In this document: in pieces, positions 1-8,900 of the stretch
Layout: the number at the start of each line of letters is the position of its first letter
Numbering within the stretch: the stretch's first letter is position 1
NCBI GenBank assembly: GCA_040754075.1
Contig: JBFMDH010000015.1
Location: 1-64,000, forward strand
Direction of reading: 5' to 3'
DNA from: Acidobacteriota bacterium
GTDB taxonomy: Bacteria > Acidobacteriota > Blastocatellia > UBA7656
Length of the DNA: 64,000 nucleotides
Translations under genes and position numbers: made by a program
The notes under the pieces: generated by a model
Database searches by the model: none
What the model was told of the DNA's origin: nothing
The model's input: the letters and a program-made list of their open reading frames with translations, nothing else

Positions 1-77
1 CCGCGTCGCACGAGAGCCGCGTTATATTGTTTCCAGTTGCGGAGGCGATAAGTGCGTTTGGTGTTTTTTTTCTTCAC
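1..77 (-). CDS. IS5-family transposase, N-terminal fragment cut by the window edge
   Basis: The minus strand from a GTG at 77-75 reads MKKKNTKRTYRLRNWKQYNA and continues ALVRR before the window ends. The NW-x-x-YN-x-AL-x-x-RG type start is characteristic of the IS903 group of IS5-family DDE transposases. An in-frame TGA lies two codons upstream of the GTG, so the start is fixed within a few codons. The catalytic part is outside the window, so integrity cannot be judged. The start lies 49 bp inside a terminal inverted repeat at 110-126. Confidence 0.6.
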   Translation of the reverse strand, partial: MKKKNTKRTYRLRNWKQYNAALVRR

Positions 78-109
78 AAATCAAGAATACCAGCACTATC
101 GTCTCCCTG

Positions 110-126
110 CTTTATGCAACAAAGCC
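110..126 (-). repeat. Terminal inverted repeat of the IS903-like element
   Basis: Read on the minus strand from 126 the sequence is GGCTTTGTTGCATAAAG. From memory this closely resembles the 18-bp IS903 terminal repeat, which begins GGCTTTGTTGAATAAA. The partner repeat is outside the window. Confidence 0.6.
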
Positions 127-156
127 ACGATGAAGTATGAACGATGAACGATGAAC
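127..156. repeat. Left arm of 30-bp perfect inverted repeat around the four-helix gene
   Basis: Positions 127-156 are the exact reverse complement of 540-569. The arm contains three tandem copies of the heptamer ATGAACG (137-157). It begins at the first base after the insertion sequence. Confidence 0.9.
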
Positions 157-165
157 GGTTAAAAA

Positions 166-552
166 TCACCGTGATTTTTTCACCTTTTTTACTGAGGCGA
201 CGAATATAGAAGTCAATTCTTCTGCCTCTTTTAATAAATTATTCAAGCGAATTTCTTTAACTATCTCGGCTTCGACTAAAAGTTCCATCCAGTAGACTGT
301 CTCTTCCAATTCCTGAAGTCCACCTTCAATTTTACTGATGAATTCTGCTGCTGAACGAGCACGCCTTGCTTCATGATAGTGTGCGCCAACCGATGTCCCG
401 CTTCGCAAAATTTGCTTTCCCAACACTTGTGCCTCAGTAGTTTTAGGAAGAGATGAATATAATCGAACAATGCGAAGCGCAAAGGATTTTGTACGTTTAC
501 GCAAATCACGTTTTTCCAAATCCAGATGATGTTCTTTCAGTTCATCGTTCAT
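166..552 (-). CDS. Four helix bundle protein (S23/IVS-like family)
   Basis: This 128-residue, all-helical, charged protein matches the four-helix-bundle family (TIGR02436) first seen as ORFs inside intervening sequences of 23S rRNA. Typical features are the LGKQILRSGTSVGAHYHEA segment (about residues 44-62), the following ARSAAEFISK and a C-terminal Lys-rich helix. The start at 552 is the only one possible, because an in-frame TGA lies two codons upstream, inside the right repeat arm. The repeat therefore supplies the start codon. Relatives form pentamers, and the Avd protein of diversity-generating retroelements has the same fold; no reverse transcriptase or rRNA is nearby. The biochemical role is unknown. 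The ORF is complete and lies wholly between two inverted repeat arms. Confidence 0.85.
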   Translation of the reverse strand: MNDELKEHHLDLEKRDLRKRTKSFALRIVRLYSSLPKTTEAQVLGKQILRSGTSVGAHYHEARRARSAAEFISKIEGGLQELEETVYWMELLVEAEIVKEIRLNNLLKEAEELTSIFVASVKKVKKSR

Positions 553-569
553 CGTTCATACTTCATCGT
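540..569. repeat. Right arm of 30-bp perfect inverted repeat; also 5' end of the four-helix gene
   Basis: Exact reverse complement of 127-156. It ends 4 bp from the stop codon of the E1 gene at 574 and overlaps the first codons of the four-helix gene. A transcript across 127-569 could fold into a 30-bp stem closing the whole ORF. Confidence 0.9.
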
Positions 570-573
570 TTTC

Positions 574-2691
574 CTAATACCTCGCAAGTTCGATAATGCT
601 CGCGGCGATGTCGTCCACCTGCGGCAGGATTTCATCTTCGAGTTCAGGGCAATAAGCCACAAACGTATCAGTCGCGGCGACCCGGCGCACCGGCGCGTCA
701 AGATAATCAAATAGTTCATCGGCGATGCGCGCGGCAATCTCCGCGCCGTATCCCCAACTCTTCATGTCTTCATGAACCACGATTGCCTTGCTGGTCTTTT
801 TCACCGACTCGGCAATCGCATTCCAGTCGTAAGGACTGAGCGAGCGCAGGTCTATGACTTCGACGTTGATGCCTTGTTCTTCTTCGACTTTTTTCGCTGC
901 GACCATCGAGCGAAAGACCGTCGCTCCGTAAGTGATAATCGTCACGTCCGTGCCTTCGCGCGCGACTTGGGCTTTGCCGAACGGAATCATAAATTCCTTG
1001 CCCGGATATGCGCCTTTGTTATGCGTCTGACGATAGAGATGCTTATGTTCTAAAAACATCACCGGGTCATCGGCGCGAAGCGCGGTTCTCAGTAGCCCGA
1101 TTGCATCGGTCGCGTTCGAGGGCATCACCACGCGAATACCGGGCGTGTGGGTGAATAACACTTCGCCCGATTGGCTGTGATAAATCGCGCCACCGGTCAA
1201 GTATCCGCCGATTGCCACGCGCACCACCGCAGGGCATTTAAAGGTGCCATTCGAGCGCCAGCGCATGGTTGCCATTTCATCGCGCAGTTGCATCATGGCG
1301 GGCCAGATGTAATCGAAAAATTGAATTTCGGCAACCGGCTTCAAGCCGCGCGTCGCCATGCCGATGGCGCGACCGACGATGTTGGCTTCGGCAAGCGGCG
1401 AATTGAAAACCCGCGCGCCACCGAAGCGGCGTTGCAAATTTGCCGTGGCTTTGAAGACGCCACCTTTGCCTTTGACCTGTTCCAGGTATTGTTCGCGGCT
1501 GCAATCGGCAACGTCTTCGCCAAACACCACGATGCGAGGGTCGCGTTCCATCTCGTCGTGCAGACAGGCATTGATTAAATCAATCATGGTGGTCGGCGTG
1601 CCCTGGTTGGCGTTCTGGTCTTCGGTATCGAAAGCCTTCGAGGTCGGGTCAACGGTTTCCGAATAGACATGCAGATAGATGGAATCAATCGTCGGCTTTG
1701 CGGCAGCAACCGCTTCATCGGCTGCGGCATTCACTTCATCATCAACTGCGGCGACGATGCGCGCAATGTCTTCTTCGGTAGCGAAGCCCTCGGCAACGAG
1801 TCGCGCCGGGAAAGTTTTGATGGGGTCGCGTTCGGCTTCCGCCTGACGTTCGCTTTCGGGTCTGTATAAAACCTCATCATCAGAGAGCGAATGCGAATAG
1901 GGACGCACGACGCTGGCGTGAACCAGTGCAGGTCCTTTGCCTTCGCGACAGTAAGCGACGGCGCGTTGCAAGGTTGTGTAACTTGCTACGGGGTCGCAAC
2001 CGTCAACCTCTTCGATGTAGAGGTTGGGAAAACTGCTCACCAGTTTGGCGATGTTGCCGCCTGCGGTTTGCACTTCAACGGGAACCGAAATCGCATAGCC
2101 GTTGTCTTCGATTAAATAGAGCATCGGCAATTTCAGATTGCAGGCAGTGTTCAGGGATTCAAAAAATTCGCCTTCGCTGGTCGTCCCGTCGCCCGATGAA
2201 ACATAGGTGACGGCGTCGGCTTGGAAACTGGTGACCAGTTCAGGCTGGTTCAGCAGTTTGGCGCGGTGGTTGGCTTCGGCGCAGCCCACGGCTTGCAGAA
2301 ATTGCGTGCCGGTACACGACGATTGCGAAACGATATTGAGTTTGGCGCTTGCCCAGTGATTGGGCATCTGACGTCCGCCCGAAGCGATGTCTGCGGCAGC
2401 GCCGGTCGCCTGCATGAACATATCGCGCGGCGTCACGCCAAGCGTTAAACACAGGGCGCGGTCGCGATAGTACGGATAGAACCAGTCGTAGCCGGGTTTG
2501 AGCGCCAGCCCTGCGGCAACCAGTACGGCTTCGTGTCCCGCGCCCGACAGTTGAAAGAAGATGCGGTTTTGACGTTTGAGTTGAATCTCTTTGTCATCAA
2601 TGCGCCGCGCCGTGAGCATAATGCGATAAATCTTGAGCATGGTCTCGCGGTCGAGTTGTTTGGTGGTTTCCAATTGTGGTTGAAATGCCAT
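574..2691 (-). CDS. Fused alpha/beta E1 component of a 2-oxo acid dehydrogenase (branched-chain type)
   Basis: The 705-residue protein joins both E1 subunits in one chain. The alpha half (about 1-350) carries the thiamine diphosphate motif [15 protein letters not shown] from residue 167 and ends its metal loop at EDNGYAIS. The beta half (about 370-705) starts at [17 protein letters not shown] and has FGEDVAD and the transketolase C-terminal domain. It should decarboxylate a 2-oxo acid, probably branched-chain 2-oxoisovalerate, and pass the acyl group to a lipoyl E2; no E2 or E3 gene is in the window. A GGAG ribosome site lies 8 bp before the ATG. It is the last gene of the minus-strand run that begins at 5784. 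Substrate choice cannot be settled by eye. Confidence 0.88.
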   Translation of the reverse strand: MAFQPQLETTKQLDRETMLKIYRIMLTARRIDDKEIQLKRQNRIFFQLSGAGHEAVLVAAGLALKPGYDWFYPYYRDRALCLTLGVTPRDMFMQATGAAADIASGGRQMPNHWASAKLNIVSQSSCTGTQFLQAVGCAEANHRAKLLNQPELVTSFQADAVTYVSSGDGTTSEGEFFESLNTACNLKLPMLYLIEDNGYAISVPVEVQTAGGNIAKLVSSFPNLYIEEVDGCDPVASYTTLQRAVAYCREGKGPALVHASVVRPYSHSLSDDEVLYRPESERQAEAERDPIKTFPARLVAEGFATEEDIARIVAAVDDEVNAAADEAVAAAKPTIDSIYLHVYSETVDPTSKAFDTEDQNANQGTPTTMIDLINACLHDEMERDPRIVVFGEDVADCSREQYLEQVKGKGGVFKATANLQRRFGGARVFNSPLAEANIVGRAIGMATRGLKPVAEIQFFDYIWPAMMQLRDEMATMRWRSNGTFKCPAVVRVAIGGYLTGGAIYHSQSGEVLFTHTPGIRVVMPSNATDAIGLLRTALRADDPVMFLEHKHLYRQTHNKGAYPGKEFMIPFGKAQVAREGTDVTIITYGATVFRSMVAAKKVEEEQGINVEVIDLRSLSPYDWNAIAESVKKTSKAIVVHEDMKSWGYGAEIAARIADELFDYLDAPVRRVAATDTFVAYCPELEDEILPQVDDIAASIIELARY

Positions 2692-2706
2692 GTCATCACT
2701 CCGTTT

Positions 2707-3114
2707 TTATGAATCGTTGCGACTTAAATAGAGTTCGCCCTGATAATCGCGAACCCCGATTTGCACACGGTCAAGAAATCCATGTCGCCCCAGTACATCG
2801 CGTTTGAAATCGTCATCTTTGGCGAAATAGATCATTCCATCAAAATCAAAACCAAATACCGATAAGGTCAGGTAGTGTCCATAAACTGCAAAAGAACTGT
2901 TGACGGTATATATCTGTTGCTGATACCCGCTTTCAATATCAAGATTCAAGGCTTCTCCGTGATAGCGTTGAAAGATACAGTAGGTTGAACCCGTATCAAG
3001 TTTGGCGTCCACCTCTGCAATATGCGAACCCAGTTGTAAACTGACAGGTACAGTAATGCCGACTTCACCTGAATTATAAAGCCGCACCACCTCAAACGTC
3101 AGGGCAATCGCCAT
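2707..3114 (-). CDS. Retropepsin-like aspartic protease homologue
   Basis: A small single-domain protein (135 residues from the preferred start) with the aspartic protease signature LDTGST in a segment reading EVDAKLDTGSTYCIF, followed by beta-rich sequence and a late hydrophobic segment. Such short proteins act as dimers like retroviral proteases, with one catalytic Asp per subunit. An upstream ATG at 3123 overlaps the GGAGG ribosome site, so the ATG at 3114, 9 bp after GGAGG, is the better start. That places it 2 bp after the stop of the DUF5678 gene, a translationally coupled arrangement. No signal peptide is seen, so it probably acts in the cytoplasm. The target is unknown. Confidence 0.72.
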   Translation of the reverse strand: MAIALTFEVVRLYNSGEVGITVPVSLQLGSHIAEVDAKLDTGSTYCIFQRYHGEALNLDIESGYQQQIYTVNSSFAVYGHYLTLSVFGFDFDGMIYFAKDDDFKRDVLGRHGFLDRVQIGVRDYQGELYLSRNDS

Positions 3115-3116
3115 CG

Positions 3117-3683
3117 TTACCATCCTCCAAATGGCAATTCGTCGGGTGACTCGACATAGACCATCAACGGATGTTTTGCTCCTAATCGTTTTGCCTCTTC
3201 CAATACGTGACGACCTTCTTTGCCATGCGCGATTAACTTGTCGCCTTCCAGCGCCAGATGCTCGCCGGGGTATTCATGACGATGGGCTTTCAACCATTGG
3301 TATTCGCGCTGTCGGTAGCGCACTTCGTCGGGGATGTCGAGCCATTTGGTTCCTTGTTTGGCATCCACTTTGGTTAAAAACGGATATTTTCCGCTGCTTA
3401 TCTGCATAGCGGCTTCCAGGACTTCGCGGGCGTTTTCGCCGTGCGCGAGCAAGCGGTCACCATCAAGCGCCACCCATTGACCTTGGTATTCGTCAAAGTG
3501 TTCTTTTATCCAATTGTGCGGATTCTTTCGGCGTTGAGATATGGCAGGGGAGTTGGTAGCTGTAGCTTTCTCAGGTGTATCGGCGGCAACTTTTTTCAAC
3601 AACCTTTCTGCCAAAATCTGCTGTTCTTGCGCGGTGAGCGCATTGGCTTCTTCAGTCAATCTATCCAATAAATCCCTCGACAT
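3117..3683 (-). CDS. Protein with two DUF5678-type repeats, coupled to a retropepsin-like gene
   Basis: A 188-residue protein. After an N-terminal helical region (LLDRLTEEANALTAQEQQIL), two similar units follow: one around WIKEHFDEYQGQWVALDGD and one around WLKAHRHEYPGEHLALEGD. Each continues into an (L/R)LLAHG or KLIAHG turn and a helix ending in VLEEA. This unit matches DUF5678, a domain of unknown function often found beside aspartyl-protease-like genes. I chose the ATG at 3683 because GAGGTG lies just upstream; a second ATG at 3695 overlaps that site. Its stop is 2 bp from the protease start, so the two are likely made together and may interact. No enzymatic motif is visible. Confidence 0.7.
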   Translation of the reverse strand: MSRDLLDRLTEEANALTAQEQQILAERLLKKVAADTPEKATATNSPAISQRRKNPHNWIKEHFDEYQGQWVALDGDRLLAHGENAREVLEAAMQISSGKYPFLTKVDAKQGTKWLDIPDEVRYRQREYQWLKAHRHEYPGEHLALEGDKLIAHGKEGRHVLEEAKRLGAKHPLMVYVESPDELPFGGW

Positions 3684-3771
3684 AACACACCTCATTCATT
3701 ATCGAAAAAAAACTTCGAGCGCTTCGCCGCTTGCTTTCATTTTCATACAGCAAACATTATGGTCAGCGATT

Positions 3772-5784
3772 TTATTTCGCGCCCGCTGTTGCAACCGGCG
3801 TGTATTCGACAATATGACCGGCAATCGCCGAAGCGGCGACCGTCAAGGGCGAAGCCAGGTACATCTGCCCTGGACCGCTGCGACCGGGAAAGTTGCGATT
3901 CTGGGCGCTGATAACCACCTGCTCTTTCGCGCGACTGACGCCCGGTCCCGCATTGATACAAGCGCCGCAACTCGGTTCGATCACCGTCGCGCCGACGGCT
4001 GCAAAAATTTCCAGATAGCCGCGCGCTTTGCAATGTTCGCGCACCTCCTGTGAACCGAATTGAATGAAGCACTCGGTTTCGGGATGCACGCGCTTGCCTT
4101 GCGCGAGGGCTTCTTTGAAGACACGCGCGTACATATCCATGTCTTCGATTTTTCCGGCGGTGCACGACCCGCCGTAAGCTATATCAACTTTGACCTCTTC
4201 CTTGAGTTCATCAACGAACCGGCCATTGCCGGGGTCGCCCGGTGTCGCAATCATCGGACGCAAGGCGCTCGCGTCAATATCAATCGTTAAAGCGTATTCG
4301 GCATCGGCGTCGCTTTGCATGCCTTCGCACCTACGCTCTGCCTCCGCTCGCGGGATTCCTCTTGCCACTAAAAATTCAACGGTCTTGGCATCGGGTGCGA
4401 CCAGTCCCGTGAACGCGCCGACTTCGGCTGCCATGTTGGTCATCGTAGCGCGTTCATCGATATTCAAATCTTCAACCGCTTCACCGCAGTATTCGATGAT
4501 TTTGCCAATCGCCTCGCCGTTGCGCACGAAACTGGTTTTGAGAATCGCCAGCATGAAATCTTTGGCGGTGACGTTGTCGGGTTTTTTGCCGCTTACGCGA
4601 ATGCGCACCTGTTCGGGCACGCGCACGCGCACATCTTTGGTAATCCACGAATTGAAAATGTCTGTGGTGCCGACACCAAACGCTACGCATCCGACCGCGC
4701 CCGCGTGCGGCGTATGCGAATCACTGCCGATGATAATCTGTCCCGGCAAGGCGTAGTTTTGCAAAATCAGACTGTGGCAAATGGCTTCCGACCCTTTGCG
4801 GTCTTTGAGTTCGCCATGAAGCCTGATGCCCTGTTTTTCGGCAAACTCGTTCTGCTTTTTCGCCAGCATAAAAGCCAAATCCAGCAAGCCCATCGCGCGG
4901 CGTTCAGGCGGCATCACGTCATCGAGAAAGGTCAGGTGATCGCGGAAAAAGTAAATCGAAGACGGGTCGTTCACCGGTTCTTCGCCAACCAGTTGTTCAT
5001 AAAAAATCGCCGCCATCGGGGTGACGTATTCATGGCTGAAGCGAATGTCGGTACGGACGAACCCCGCGTCGCCGGGTTTGACGGCGGCAACCCCGATTTG
5101 ATTTTTCGAGAGGTCGGTGACGAAATGGCGCGCAAAGATTTTTTCGGCAAGCGTCATCGGACGGCTTGCAGTGGTGATTTGCGGCACTGTGGCTTTGCCT
5201 TGCAGCCTGGCGATGTTGAATGGGAAGAGACCGCCGTATTCGATGATTTGGCGGGTGATTTCATCTTCGCCTACGGTGAAGGCTTCAAGCGGAATTTCTT
5301 CGCCCGCCGCGACCCGTTCCAGCAGTGAGAAATCGGTTGAGGTGAGCAAGCCTAAATTCTGGCAGTTCTGTTTGTAGATGCGCTCGATATTTTCGGCAAC
5401 CACCAGGCGAATGCCTGCGGCAATTTCGGCGTATGGTGACTGTTCGCGGCTTGAGCCTTTGCCGCGCCGTTTGCCGGACACCGCGACCACAAAGCCGCCG
5501 TTTTTTACATCGTTGCGTTTGATGGGAAATTCATCGCCGCATTTGAGTCCCAGATAGACGAATTCGCCAAGCTGTTCGTCGAAGTGATAACAGATATAAG
5601 CGGGGGTGATTTCATCCGTAGAAATATCATTGCGCAAGGGATATGAATTTTTTACTTCGAGATTTTCGCCTTCGAGTTGGCGGCGCATCAAACTGGCGTC
5701 TTCGGTTAAAAAAAGAATTCTGCCGGTAAATTGCACCTGAGCAGGGCGCTTTTCAACCTGGCGAGCAAGTAAACTTTCAATCAT
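3772..5784 (-). CDS. Aconitase-family hydratase with N-terminal swivel domain (isopropylmalate dehydratase/homoaconitase-like)
   Basis: A 670-residue member of the aconitase family with the domains in swapped order. The small swivel domain comes first (about 1-150, with YPLRNDISTDEITPAY and GSSREQSPYAE), then the large iron-sulfur domain (about 200-670). In the large domain SDSHTPHAGAVGC, GSCTAGK and PSCGACINAG supply the substrate and 4Fe-4S cysteine positions. It should add or remove water on a citrate-like or isopropylmalate-like acid; which one is not clear. The reading frame stays open to 5970, but an ATG at 5784 preceded by GAGGTG is the convincing start and matches the family's N-terminus. 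It is the first gene of a minus-strand run reaching the E1 gene, and is divergent from the kinase gene at 5969. Confidence 0.85.
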   Translation of the reverse strand: MIESLLARQVEKRPAQVQFTGRILFLTEDASLMRRQLEGENLEVKNSYPLRNDISTDEITPAYICYHFDEQLGEFVYLGLKCGDEFPIKRNDVKNGGFVVAVSGKRRGKGSSREQSPYAEIAAGIRLVVAENIERIYKQNCQNLGLLTSTDFSLLERVAAGEEIPLEAFTVGEDEITRQIIEYGGLFPFNIARLQGKATVPQITTASRPMTLAEKIFARHFVTDLSKNQIGVAAVKPGDAGFVRTDIRFSHEYVTPMAAIFYEQLVGEEPVNDPSSIYFFRDHLTFLDDVMPPERRAMGLLDLAFMLAKKQNEFAEKQGIRLHGELKDRKGSEAICHSLILQNYALPGQIIIGSDSHTPHAGAVGCVAFGVGTTDIFNSWITKDVRVRVPEQVRIRVSGKKPDNVTAKDFMLAILKTSFVRNGEAIGKIIEYCGEAVEDLNIDERATMTNMAAEVGAFTGLVAPDAKTVEFLVARGIPRAEAERRCEGMQSDADAEYALTIDIDASALRPMIATPGDPGNGRFVDELKEEVKVDIAYGGSCTAGKIEDMDMYARVFKEALAQGKRVHPETECFIQFGSQEVREHCKARGYLEIFAAVGATVIEPSCGACINAGPGVSRAKEQVVISAQNRNFPGRSGPGQMYLASPLTVAASAIAGHIVEYTPVATAGAK

Positions 5785-5968
5785 GTCGGAACACCTCAGA
5801 TAGACTAAAATAGAGCAGCGGTAGATGAAACGAAACCGCTTATTAATTAAGTAACATCTTACCTTGCAAAAAACATTTTTACAAAATCGGCAATCGGTTG
5901 TCGGGTGATTGAAAAATCGGGTGAGTGGGATTAAAGTTGCGGCACCTTTGCGCGCAGGGAAGTAAACC

Positions 5969-8900
5969 ATGATTGGACGGGTGATCTCCCACTATCGCAT
6001 TACCTCACAATTGGGTGTGGGCAGTATGGGCGAGGTCTACCTTGCCGAAGACACACGTTTGCTGCGCAAAGTCGCGCTCAAAATTTTTCGCGCCGAATTT
6101 ATTCATGATGAATTTCGCCTGCATCAATTCCAGCAGGAAGCCCGCACCGCTTCTGCGCTTTCGCATCCCAACATCCTGACGATTTATGACATCGGGCAAG
6201 AACAGGAAAATCTCTTTATTGCCGCCGAGTTGATCGAAGGGCAAACGCTCAGAACCGTGATGGATGCGGGACAGTTATCCCTGACCCGGACGCTTGATGT
6301 AGCGCGACAGATCGGTCGGGCGCTGTCAGCGGCACACGCCGCCGGCATCGTTCATCGTGACCTCAAACCCGATAATGTCATGCTGCGTAGTGACGGGTTG
6401 GTTAAAATTCTCGATTTCGGGTTGGCAGGACTTTTTGAAATGCAGGCGGCAACCGCTGATGCCCGGTTCACCAATTCACCTGAAGGCGAAACGGAAATCC
6501 GAATGCTTGCGGGAACCGCTAATTATATGTCGCCCGAACAGGCGCAAGGGAAACCCCTTGATGCGCGAAGCGATATTTTCAGTTTCGGGGTTGTGCTTTA
6601 TGAAATGCTTTCGGGTCGGAAACCTTTCGAGGGCGCAAATTTTGCCGGTGTCCTCAAAGCGGTTTTGCAACAAGACCCGCCGCCACTTTCAAGTTTGCAA
6701 AAGACGATTCCGCTGCAACTCGAAGCGATTATTCGCCGAGCCTTGGAGAAAAAAGCCGATGACCGTTATCCGGCAATCGCCCGGATGATTGATGACTTGC
6801 AACAGGTTCAAGCTGACCTGCTGCAAGACAACCATGCTCACGGTTTTCAACTCCCGGCAGCAACCAACGAAAGCGATGCGCAGGTCGCCGCTAAAAAATT
6901 AACTAACCTGCAAAATTTTTCGCGGCGCTATCGAAAAATTTTTTTAGCTTCGGGAGTGATCACGGCGTTGCTCTTTCTGTGCCTGATGTTGCTGGCGCGT
7001 CCGCAAAGTTATTCAAGGTTCACGCAAGCTGCGCTGTTGTTGATTTCGCTTGGCTGTTTTGCGATTTATTTTATCGCCCGTGAAAAAGCGCGAACTCGAT
7101 TTACCGCTTTGCCAAAAGGCGCAGCCTTTCGCGGACTGTTGCCATTTCAGGAAGCCGACAGTCAGCGATTTTACGGACGCGAAATCGAAACTCTGGCGCT
7201 GTTTGAGATGGTCGCGCACCGGGATTTTCGCTTCGGCGTGTTGTTTGGCGAATCGGGTTGCGGCAAAACTTCTTTGCTGCAAGCCGGAGTCGTACGCAAA
7301 CTCTGGGACACCGGCTATGTGCCGATTTATTCGCGCGCTTATAAAGAGCCACTTGCGGCAATTCTCGATGAATGTAAAAAACGCAGTCGTCTGGCAATTG
7401 GCGACAGTGAAACGCCCACCGATTATGTCCAGCGGGTTGCCCGTGAAATGAATGGTTGTTTGATTTTAATCTGCGATCAGTTTGAAGAGTTTTTCGTCAA
7501 TTTCAAAACTCCCGAAGAACGTGAACCGTTTATTCGCTTCATCAGCGAATGTCATAACCGCAAGCGGTTGCCGGTCAAAGTTCTGATTTCGATGCGTTCG
7601 GATTTTCTCTACTTCATCAATGCGGAATTTGCCCGGTTTATTGCTGAGCCGCTACTGAGCGCCAAACTCTATCACCTGCGAACCTTCAATGAAGAGCAGG
7701 CGGCAACGGTTATCGAACGCAGCGCGGCAATCGCCAATCTGCCTTTTGAAAAAAGCCTGATCAAACAGGTGGCGCACGATTTAACTGATGCCGGCGCGGT
7801 GTTGCCGTCGGAGTTGCAAATCGTCGGCGAGCAATTGCAAACCAAACGGATTTTTTCGCTCGGCGCTTACCGGCAGGTGGGCGGCAAAGAGACCCTGGTT
7901 TACAGCTTTCTCGAAGATGTGATTCAAGCCTCGGGTGATAAAGAAGCCGCGCAATTATTGCTCAGGTGTTTAATCTCTGATGAGAATACCCGGCTGACGC
8001 TCACGCTTGATGAAATTAGCCATCGCCTGCAACGCAGCAAAGAGACCGTGAGGCAGTTGTTAAATCTATTTGCCGAGTCCCGATTGATTCGTGAATTGCA
8101 AGACGATGTTCCCTGGCGTTATGAACTGATGCATGAGTATCTGATTGAAAAGATCAATCAGGTGACCGGCAAAGTTATGGACGCCACACAGCGCGCCAAT
8201 CGCCTGCTTCGACAATACCTGGCAAGCTACACGGTCGATAAAAGCACCCGCATTCCGCTGCGCAATCTGCTTTTCATTCGCCGCTACGCCGAACAAACCA
8301 CCGGCGGACGGATGAATGAATTGCTCAGCAAAAGTCTCTGGCGCGGGGTGATGCAATTAAGCCTGGTTGTCTTGATAATGGCTACCACAGCCGTTTTCGT
8401 GGCAGCGATGTTTTCCATCAGTGAAGACTGGCAGAGCCGACGCCTCGCCGACGGGCACACGGCGGCGGTGCGACAAGCGACATTTTCGCCGGATGGCAGG
8501 TGGCTGGTATCGTGCAGCGAAGACCAGCAGGTCATCGTCTGGGATTTTGCCAAACGTCAGCGGCTTGCTGCTTTTGCAGACCATCAAAGCTTCATCACGG
8601 CGGTGGCTTTTTCAAGTGATGGAAAATGGATTGCCACCGCAAGCCTTGATAACCGCGTTGTGGTGCGGGATACCAAAAGCTTGAACCGGGCGTTCGTGTT
8701 AAGCGGGCACACGGGAGGCGTCCATAGTCTGGCGTTTTCATCCGATGGCAGATATTTAGTTTCTGCTGGCAATGAAATCATCTCCTGGAAAGTGGGTGAT
8801 TTTGAAAAGGTCGGTGAAATCGCCGCCGGTTTGAGTGGAACCCCGGCATTCTTACCCCATAGCAGCAGATTCAATCTGACAACTGAGAATGGCAAACTGA

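Larger units (their letters stand above)
1..126 (-). mobile_element. End of an IS903-like insertion sequence (transposase reads out of the window)
   Basis: A transposase start at 77 and a terminal repeat at 110-126 define one end of an insertion sequence whose body lies left of the window. The outer end sits at 126/127, exactly where the inverted-repeat arm of the four-helix-bundle element begins. IS903-type elements make 9-bp target duplications, so 127-135 should recur at the far end; that end is not visible. Confidence 0.6.

Noticed and set aside
166-569. Four-helix gene considered as the Avd component of a diversity-generating retroelement
   Set aside because: No reverse transcriptase, template/variable repeat or target gene is nearby.
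5785-5970. N-terminal extension of the swivel-first aconitase up to 5970
   Set aside because: The added residues are unlike the family, and an ATG with a GAGGTG ribosome site at 5784 fits the expected N-terminus.
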